Assembly: GCA_025054735.1 (NCBI GenBank)
Contig: JANWZG010000073.1
Span: 1 to 11,504 of the forward strand
Origin: Cyanobacteriota bacterium
Lineage (GTDB): Bacteria; Cyanobacteriota; Cyanobacteriia; SKYG9
Direction of reading: 5' to 3'
Length of the DNA: 11,504 nucleotides
Position 1 is the first letter of the stretch, and every line of letters starts with the position of its first letter. The notes below the pieces were generated by a model. That model searched no databases. It was not told where the DNA came from and worked only from the letters and a program-made list of their open reading frames with translations. Of the stretch, positions 6,307 to 11,504 are shown piece by piece. Position numbers and translations under genes: made by a program.

Positions 6307-7695
6307 ATGCCGATCGCCACAATTAATCCTGCGACGGGAGAGACTGTTAAGGTTTTTACACCCATTACCGCCGCAGAGTTGGAAGCAAGGTTATCTTTAG
6401 CAGCACAGGCGTTTCAAGTCTATCGTCATACTAGCCTAGCAGAGCGTTCAGCCTGGCTACACCAAGTTGCTCAGCATCTAGAAGACAACCGCCAAACCTA
6501 TGCTGCCCTAATGACCCTAGAAATGGGCAAACCGATCAAGGCTGCGATCGCCGAGGTGGAAAAGTCTGCATGGGTATGTCGGTTTTACGCTGATCAAGCG
6601 GCGGACTTCTTAGCTCCCATCCCAGTGAGTACCGATGCCAGTCGTAGTTTTGTGTGTCATCAGCCTCTAGGGGTAATATTGGCGGTCATGCCGTGGAATT
6701 TTCCCTTCTGGCAAGTGTTTCGGTTTGCGGCACCAGCGCTGATGGCAGGCAATGTGGGTATTCTAAAACACGCTTCTAATGTACCCCAATCGGCCTTGGC
6801 GATTGAGGCAATTTTTCAGCAGGCTGGGCTTCCTCGTGGTGTGTTTCAGACCCTATTAGTGGGGGCTGATCAGGTAGCAGCCATCGTGGCTGACGATCGC
6901 GTAAAGGCCGCTACTCTGACCGGGAGCGAAGCGGCTGGAGCTAGCCTTGCAGCAGCGGCGGGTAAAGCGCTGAAGAAAACAGTCCTAGAACTAGGCGGTA
7001 GTGATCCGTTCATTGTGCTAGCCAGCGCTGACCTGGAACAAGCTATTGACACAGCAGTTACTGCTCGCATGTTGAATAATGGCCAATCCTGTATTGCAGC
7101 CAAGCGGTTTATTGTCCAAGAAGCGATCGCTGACACGTTCATCCAGGGACTACAAGCCAAATTTCAAGCCCTGAAGATTGGAGATCCAATGCAACCAGAC
7201 ACTGACATTGGCCCCTTAGCGTCACCTGCTATCCTCAAAGACTTGGATGATCAAGTGCAGCAATGTCTGCAAATGGGAGCCACTGCTATCGTAGGTGGTT
7301 GTCCGGTGGCCAGTGATCAACTCCCGGAAGCGCTCCGTCACGGCAACTTCTACGCTCCTACCATCCTGATCGACCTACCTCTTGAATCTCCGGCCTACCA
7401 TGAGGAGTTTTTCGGCCCAGTTGCCCTTGTGTTTCGGGTACCCGACCTAGATAGCGCCATTCAGCTTGCCAATAGCACAGCTTTCGGTCTAGGGGCCAGT
7501 GCTTGGACAACTAACGAAGCTGAAGTGCAACGCCTGATTGCTGAATTGGAGTCAGGTTGTGTGTTCATCAATGGTATGGTGAAGTCGGATCCTCGGTTAC
7601 CCTTTGGTGGCATTAAGCGATCAGGCTACGGACGAGAGCTAGGACAACAGGGCATCTATGAATTTGTGAACATTAAAACCGTCTGGATCAAGTAG
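6307..7695 (+). CDS. gabD: NAD(P)+-dependent succinate-semialdehyde dehydrogenase
   Basis: Cytosolic aldehyde dehydrogenase, 462 residues, that oxidises succinic semialdehyde to succinate. In cyanobacteria this closes the TCA cycle through the 2-oxoglutarate decarboxylase or GABA route. Visible motifs are the Rossmann-fold PWNFPFWQ (129-136), LTGSEAAG (204-211), the general base in LELGGSDPF (Glu228) and the nucleophile in NNGQSCIAAKRF (Cys262). Lys154 and Ser157 are present; these residues favour NADP+ in the Synechococcus PCC 7002 enzyme, as I recall, whose Glu228 and Cys262 carry the same numbers. That agreement and the ribosome-binding-site spacing support the ATG at 6307 over 6301. The closing segment LPFGGIKRSGYGRELG is typical. 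Other short-chain aldehydes remain possible substrates. The Rubisco activase gene starts 21 bp after its stop, so the two are probably co-transcribed. Confidence 0.92.
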   Translation: MPIATINPATGETVKVFTPITAAELEARLSLAAQAFQVYRHTSLAERSAWLHQVAQHLEDNRQTYAALMTLEMGKPIKAAIAEVEKSAWVCRFYADQAADFLAPIPVSTDASRSFVCHQPLGVILAVMPWNFPFWQVFRFAAPALMAGNVGILKHASNVPQSALAIEAIFQQAGLPRGVFQTLLVGADQVAAIVADDRVKAATLTGSEAAGASLAAAAGKALKKTVLELGGSDPFIVLASADLEQAIDTAVTARMLNNGQSCIAAKRFIVQEAIADTFIQGLQAKFQALKIGDPMQPDTDIGPLASPAILKDLDDQVQQCLQMGATAIVGGCPVASDQLPEALRHGNFYAPTILIDLPLESPAYHEEFFGPVALVFRVPDLDSAIQLANSTAFGLGASAWTTNEAEVQRLIAELESGCVFINGMVKSDPRLPFGGIKRSGYGRELGQQGIYEFVNIKTVWIK

Positions 7696-7716
7696 CTCTG
7701 GAAACTCAAAATTCCT

Positions 7717-9012
7717 ATGCAACATTACATTTCCCCGCGCTTTCTGGACAAAGTTGCGGTGCATATTACCAAAAACTACCTAACGTTACCTGGTGTACGA
7801 GTGCCCCTAATTTTGGGGATTCATGGCCGCAAGGGTGAGGGCAAGTCTTATCAGTGTGAGCTAGTGTTTGAACGCATGGGCATTGAGGCTGTGCGTATGT
7901 CAGCCGGGGAGTTAGAAAGTCCTGATGCTGGAGATCCTTCGCGGTTGATTCGCCTGCGTTATCGAGAAGCCGCAGAGCTGATTCGAGTCCGGGGCCAAAT
8001 GGCGGTGTTGATGATTAATGATCTAGATGCAGGTGCAGGCAGACTGGATCGCACCACGCAATATACCGTCAATACTCAGCTTGTGCATGGCACCTTGATG
8101 AATATTGCTGACAACCCCACCAACGTGCAGCTTCCTGGTAGCTATGATGAAACGCCGTTACATCGAGTACCTATTTTGGTGACAGGTAACGACTTTTCAA
8201 CCCTGTACGCACCGCTAGTTCGTGACGGCCGCATGGAAAAGTTTTACTGGGAGCCAGATCGCAACGATCGCATCGGCATTGTGGGGGGCATTTTTGGCGG
8301 TGATTTGTCTTCCCAAGAAGTAGCACAGCTTGTGGATGCCTTTCCTAACCAAGCAATCGACTTTTTCAGTGCTCTCCGCGCTCGTCTCTATGATGAACAG
8401 ATTCGCCAGTTCATTCATCAAGTTGGTATCGAAAAAGTCTCGAAGCGTTTAGTCAACAGTGTTGATCGTCCCCCAGAATTTACTCCGCCTGATGTAAGCT
8501 TGCCTCGGTTGTTAGCCTTTGGCCAGCAAATGGTGCAGGAGCAAGACTGGATCCAGAATACTCGTCTAATGGAAGAGTATCTGTCTCGTGCCGTGCGAGA
8601 CCGTGGTTCATCCCCTAGTTCAACGGCTGCCCCTAAGTTAGGAGGACGACAACGTGCTTATGCTCGTGATCACCAGGATGTAAACTCACCAATAGTTAAA
8701 CCTGGGGAAGCAACTTTGCCAGTCGGCTCTTTGTCATCCAATGGCACGACTGCCCTTGATGCAGAAACTTTAAAGCAACTCCGTCAACTACTCGCCAACG
8801 GCTACCGCCTTGGCATTGAATATGTAGATCAGCGTCGATTTCGGACTAATTCTTGGCAAAACTATGCAACGGTGACTGGGGGAGAACAGATGGCGATCGC
8901 GACTCTAGAAGCTTGTCTGAGTGAGCATCCCCAAGACTATGTGCGCTTAGTTGCCATTGAGCCAAAGGCTCGCCGTCGCCTCAGCGAGGTTATCATTCAA
9001 CGACCCCGTTAA
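7717..9012 (+). CDS. rca: Rubisco activase with C-terminal small-subunit-like (SSUL) domain
   Basis: AAA+ ATPase, 431 residues, that remodels Rubisco to release inhibitory sugar phosphates, probably as a hexamer. The AAA+ module covers about 1-290: P-loop GIHGRKGEGKS (34-44), Walker B VLMINDLD (97-104), sensor region VPILVTGNDF (151-160), then Arg169 and Arg172 in the LVRDGRMEKFYW segment as arginine-finger candidates. A polar, Ser/Ala/Pro-rich linker (about 292-347) leads to an RbcS-like domain (348-431) with GYRLGIEYVDQRRFRTNSW and a C-terminal VIIQRP, close to the SSUL repeats of the carboxysome scaffold CcmM. Such tails target the activase to Rubisco and carboxysomes. Of the two cysteines that form the redox disulfide in some CcmM SSULs, only Cys400 is present; a Tyr (383) stands near the other. 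It follows gabD by 21 bp and converges on pyrB. The upstream ribosome-binding site is weak, which fits read-through from gabD. Confidence 0.96.
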   Translation: MQHYISPRFLDKVAVHITKNYLTLPGVRVPLILGIHGRKGEGKSYQCELVFERMGIEAVRMSAGELESPDAGDPSRLIRLRYREAAELIRVRGQMAVLMINDLDAGAGRLDRTTQYTVNTQLVHGTLMNIADNPTNVQLPGSYDETPLHRVPILVTGNDFSTLYAPLVRDGRMEKFYWEPDRNDRIGIVGGIFGGDLSSQEVAQLVDAFPNQAIDFFSALRARLYDEQIRQFIHQVGIEKVSKRLVNSVDRPPEFTPPDVSLPRLLAFGQQMVQEQDWIQNTRLMEEYLSRAVRDRGSSPSSTAAPKLGGRQRAYARDHQDVNSPIVKPGEATLPVGSLSSNGTTALDAETLKQLRQLLANGYRLGIEYVDQRRFRTNSWQNYATVTGGEQMAIATLEACLSEHPQDYVRLVAIEPKARRRLSEVIIQRPR

Positions 9013-9041
9013 TGGTGCAGTCCTGCTACGTAAGTTCTTGG

Positions 9042-10061
9042 TTACGCAGCAATGCCGCTACCTGTCAAATACAGCAGCGCCATACGAATTGCTACTCCAC
9101 TGGTGACTTGTTGAGAGATCAGGCTAATTGAGGGATCATCCATTAAGGCTGAACTGATTTCCACTCCTCGATTAACTGGCCCAGGATGCAAAACTTTCAC
9201 CGTTGGTTTACAGCAACGCAGGCGATCGTGGGTAATGCCAAAGGTTTGATGGTAATCGCGTAAGCTAGGTAGCAATTGTTCCGTCATGCGCTCTCGCTGG
9301 AGCCGCAATGTCATCACAAAATCAGCATCTTCCAAGGCTGGTGGCAATGACCAGTGAAGATAGAGGCGACGAGATGATGGATAGGCGATACTAGCATTTT
9401 CCTGATTAGTTTCCAGATACTGAGCAAACCACTGAGGCAACAGGGTTGGTGGTGCTGCTAGATGAACTTCCGCGCCACCCATGGTCAGACTCCACAAGTT
9501 GGAGCGGGCAACGCGGGAATGGAGAATATCCCCCACGATCGCGATTTTTTTACCCTCTAGCAAGGATAAGCGAGGATTTTTGGGATCCAATATAGTGCAA
9601 ATGGTGAACAAATCTAGGAGAGCTTGGGAAGGATGCTCATGCTGTCCGTCACCTGCATTTAAGATGCTGACATGGGTGCCTTGACGTTCCATTTCACGGG
9701 CGATCGCTTGGGGTACCCCTGCGTCTCGATGGCGAACCACCATAATATCTGCCCCCATCGCCAGATAGGTGAGGGCAGTATCCAGAATAGTCTCCCCCTT
9801 GGTCAAAGATGATGTTCCCGGAGCAAAGTTGAGGGTATCTGCTGAGAGGCGCTTAGCTGCTAGCTCGAAACTATTGCGGGTGCGAGTTGATGACTCGAAA
9901 AACAAATTTGCAACAACCTGACCCTGAAGTGCAGGTACTTTCTTAGTAGGACGGGATAGTACTTCCTGAAAGCTTGCTGCCGTTTGCAATACGGTATCGT
10001 AGTCGCTGGGGGTAAATGTGGCTAGGGACAGAATATGGCGGTGAGTCCAATTAGGAGACAT
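9042..10061 (-). CDS. pyrB: Aspartate carbamoyltransferase catalytic subunit
   Basis: Cytosolic enzyme, 339 residues, that joins carbamoyl phosphate and aspartate into N-carbamoyl-aspartate, the first committed step of pyrimidine synthesis; it works as a trimer. The carbamoyl-phosphate motif FFESSTRTR (54-62) has Ser where Pro is usual, a position that varies in the family. SLTKGET (85-91) is the mobile 80s loop with its lysine, HPSQALLDL (143-151) and HPGPVNRGVE (292-301) complete the active site, and MTLRLQRER (250-258) is the 240s loop. I start at ATG 10059-10061 (MSPNWTHRHILSL) because cyanobacterial homologues begin there as I recall. An upstream in-frame ATG at 10112 would add 17 unlike residues and a 62-bp overlap. 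The chosen start still overlaps the ruvX stop by 11 bp, so translation may be coupled. No regulatory PyrI is seen. Confidence 0.96.
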   Translation of the reverse strand: MSPNWTHRHILSLATFTPSDYDTVLQTAASFQEVLSRPTKKVPALQGQVVANLFFESSTRTRNSFELAAKRLSADTLNFAPGTSSLTKGETILDTALTYLAMGADIMVVRHRDAGVPQAIAREMERQGTHVSILNAGDGQHEHPSQALLDLFTICTILDPKNPRLSLLEGKKIAIVGDILHSRVARSNLWSLTMGGAEVHLAAPPTLLPQWFAQYLETNQENASIAYPSSRRLYLHWSLPPALEDADFVMTLRLQRERMTEQLLPSLRDYHQTFGITHDRLRCCKPTVKVLHPGPVNRGVEISSALMDDPSISLISQQVTSGVAIRMALLYLTGSGIAA

Positions 10062-10524
10062 AGTTAGAGTTAGATGGCTCTGGGTTGCTAGATTTTCGGT
10101 GACGGCGTTCATCTAGCCACTGTTGCAGGATAATAGCTGCTGCCTTGCGATCGACTTCGCCCTTATACCGACTAGGAGATATTCCTGCCGATCGCAGCAT
10201 CTCTTCAGCCTGGACACTAGTCAGCCGCTCATCCACGTAGTCAACAGGGAGTTTAAGCGCGGCTGCTAGACTAGTTGCCGTTTTTTGCACCTGTTTTGCC
10301 TGAGAACCTAACTCGCCTGCCATTGTATAGGGCAGTCCTACAACCAGCACTTGAACATTGCGCTCTGTCACGATTTGCTGCAGCTCAGTTACTAACTGGG
10401 CAAAAGATCGGCGATGAATGGTAGTGATGCCAGTAGCAATTAGGCCGGTACCATCGCAACCAGCCACCCCCACTCGCTTCTTGCCAATGTCTAAGCCCAA
10501 TGCCGACAAAAATTGCCCAGCCAT
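10051..10524 (-). CDS. ruvX: YqgF/RuvX-type putative Holliday junction resolvase (pre-16S rRNA nuclease family)
   Basis: Soluble RNase H-fold nuclease, 157 residues, described as a Holliday junction resolvase and, in E. coli, as YqgF, which matures the 5' end of 16S rRNA. The acidic active-site motifs are visible: LGLDIGKKRVGVAGCD with Asp12, the strand motif VLVVGLP (59-65), VDERLTSVQAE (97-107) with Glu99, and GEVDRKAAAIILQQWL (122-137) with Asp125. The final 17 residues are a polar tail (RHRKSSNPEPSNSNYVS) beyond the usual end. AGGGAGA lies about 9 bp before the ATG, a good ribosome-binding site. It is 38 bp downstream of secG and overlaps the start of pyrB by 11 bp, so the three genes look like one operon. 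Confidence 0.94.
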   Translation of the reverse strand: MAGQFLSALGLDIGKKRVGVAGCDGTGLIATGITTIHRRSFAQLVTELQQIVTERNVQVLVVGLPYTMAGELGSQAKQVQKTATSLAAALKLPVDYVDERLTSVQAEEMLRSAGISPSRYKGEVDRKAAAIILQQWLDERRHRKSSNPEPSNSNYVS

Positions 10525-10562
10525 GATAGGTGTCTCCCTACATGGACATGCTAGTTAGGTAG

Positions 10563-10802
10563 TCACTTAGGGGTGGCTAACCAACCAGCACTCAAAACAA
10601 CCGTAATCCCCATAAATAGGATGCTTAGTGTCCAGGTGACCCGGTTAAGGGTTGTTTCAGCACTCTTGGTACTAGTAAACAGTTGAGCCTGTCCGCCAAT
10701 GCCACCTAGTCCGTCACCTTTGGGACTGTGGAGTAGCACTAGCACAATTAGGCCGATCGCAGAAACTGTCCAAACAAATTCGAGGATTTGAGTTAAGGTC
10801 AT
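10563..10802 (-). CDS. secG: Preprotein translocase subunit SecG
   Basis: Small inner-membrane subunit of the SecYEG channel, 79 residues, which helps SecA-driven export through the plasma or thylakoid membrane. Two hydrophobic helices, about 6-25 and 54-74, flank the conserved cytoplasmic loop HSPKGDGLGGIGGQAQLF (25-42), which is diagnostic. Length is typical for cyanobacterial SecG. It sits 102 bp after gpmI and 38 bp before ruvX on the same strand. The gpmI-secG neighbourhood is, from memory, common in cyanobacteria. No clear terminator lies between gpmI and secG, only a short T-run. Confidence 0.95.
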   Translation of the reverse strand: MTLTQILEFVWTVSAIGLIVLVLLHSPKGDGLGGIGGQAQLFTSTKSAETTLNRVTWTLSILFMGITVVLSAGWLATPK

Positions 10803-10904
10803 AACTTGTAATCACAATTCGCTATTAGGTTTTGTGGCTAGTCGTATGGTTGAAATTACCCATGCTTAGGTAAAAAACGATCAACAACCTGATGGAACCA
10901 GGAG

Positions 10905-11504
10905 TTACAGCCCAACTTTCACGGGTGTGCGGTTAGCACGGAAGTCAACCAGAGATGGTTCGATCAAGGAACGACCAGTCATTTCTGGGGGCTGAGGCAA
11001 CTGTAAAATATGCAAAATAGTTGGGGCAATGTCGGCTAACCGACCATCTTTGCGCAACTTTAGATCAGTGCCATGACCAGGGATTTTACGCCCCTCTCCT
11101 TCTACCACAATAAACGGAACGGGGTTCGTTGTGTGTGCTGTCCAAGGATTGCCTTGCTCATCGCGCATGTATTCAGCGTTGCCATGATCGGCTGTGATGA
11201 TAGCAGTTCCCCCGACACGACTAATGCCCGCTAGCAAGTCGCCTAAGCACTGATCAACTACTTCAATTGCTGCAATACTGGCTTCTAAATTACCGGTGTG
11301 CCCTACCATGTCTGGGTTAGCGTAATTGATTACTACTAGCGAGTAAATACCTTTCGCGATCGCCGCTAGCGCTGCATTGGTCACCTGACGTGCCGCCATA
11401 GCTGGGGCGTGATCATAAGTTGCAACACTAGGGCTAGGCACTAGCTCACGATCCTCGCCTTCAAACGGATGTTCAATGCCGCCATTAAAAAAATAGGTGA
11501 CGTG
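10905..11504 (-). CDS. gpmI: 2,3-bisphosphoglycerate-independent phosphoglycerate mutase, C-terminal part (5' end outside window)
   Basis: Partial gene; 199 residues are visible, and the frame stays open to the last base of the window, so the start is outside (the family has about 510-540 residues). The enzyme interconverts 3- and 2-phosphoglycerate in glycolysis with two Mn2+ ions and a phosphoserine intermediate. The visible part starts HVTYFFNGGIEHPF, typical for the phosphatase domain. It includes the metal ligands NPDMVGHTG (Asp65, His69 of the fragment), ITADHGNAEYM (Asp106, His107) and AHTTNPVPF (His124), then DIAPTILHIL (158-167). The phosphoserine and the second catalytic domain are not visible. 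A GTG at 11439-11441 is an internal Val codon (ELVPSP), not a start. secG follows 102 bp downstream. Confidence 0.96.
   Translation of the reverse strand, partial: HVTYFFNGGIEHPFEGEDRELVPSPSVATYDHAPAMAARQVTNAALAAIAKGIYSLVVINYANPDMVGHTGNLEASIAAIEVVDQCLGDLLAGISRVGGTAIITADHGNAEYMRDEQGNPWTAHTTNPVPFIVVEGEGRKIPGHGTDLKLRKDGRLADIAPTILHILQLPQPPEMTGRSLIEPSLVDFRANRTPVKVGL

Noticed and set aside
6870..7160. 96-codon minus-strand frame inside the dehydrogenase gene
   Set aside because: Antisense shadow of a well-conserved coding region, with no family resemblance.
10062..10112. Upstream start giving a 356-residue PyrB
   Set aside because: It would overlap ruvX by 62 bp and add 17 residues not typical of PyrB.

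Overview
The window comes from a cyanobacterium. It encodes an orange carotenoid protein and its fluorescence recovery protein, both found essentially only in cyanobacteria. It also encodes a cyanobacterial-type Rubisco activase with a Rubisco-small-subunit-like C-terminal domain. Seven perfect copies of the cyanobacterial HIP1 octamer GCGATCGC are present, at 1758, 2286, 6544, 7123, 8893, 9700 and 11356. Base composition is near-balanced and even, and no mobile element, CRISPR array, tRNA or rRNA was seen. The activase domain makes a filamentous or other beta-carboxysome cyanobacterium more likely than a Synechocystis- or PCC 7942-like strain, but the species cannot be named.

Layout. 1-867 (+) is the C-terminal part of a sensor histidine kinase of the SphS/PhoR phosphate-sensing type, cut by the window edge. 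935-2975 (-) is a two-gene ABC-2 exporter (ATPase upstream, permease downstream, 142 bp apart). 3198-3842 (+) is a nitroreductase-family flavoprotein, divergent from the exporter. 3843-4468 is a 626-bp gene-free stretch with several hairpins and the ocp control region. 4469-6187 (+) is the photoprotection module ocp then frp, split by a 429-bp spacer holding a good intrinsic terminator and a promoter candidate. 6307-9012 (+) is a succinate-semialdehyde dehydrogenase followed 21 bp later by Rubisco activase. 9042-11504 (-) is a housekeeping run in transcription order gpmI (5' end cut by the edge), secG, ruvX and pyrB; it converges on the activase gene with only 29 bp between them.

How the genes work together. 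OCP quenches phycobilisome excitation in strong blue-green light and FRP returns OCP to its inactive orange form. Rubisco activase clears inhibitory sugar phosphates from Rubisco, and its small-subunit-like tail should recruit it to Rubisco or carboxysomes. The dehydrogenase finishes the cyanobacterial bypass of the TCA cycle (succinic semialdehyde to succinate). The middle of the window is therefore light- and carbon-related and the flanks are general metabolism. Every protein belongs to a known family. The less explained parts are the intergenic DNA: spaced direct repeats ahead of both ABC genes, a palindrome and an HLR1-like motif ahead of ocp, a hairpin over the dehydrogenase ribosome-binding site, and a hairpin cluster with a possible minus-strand terminator between the nitroreductase and ocp.
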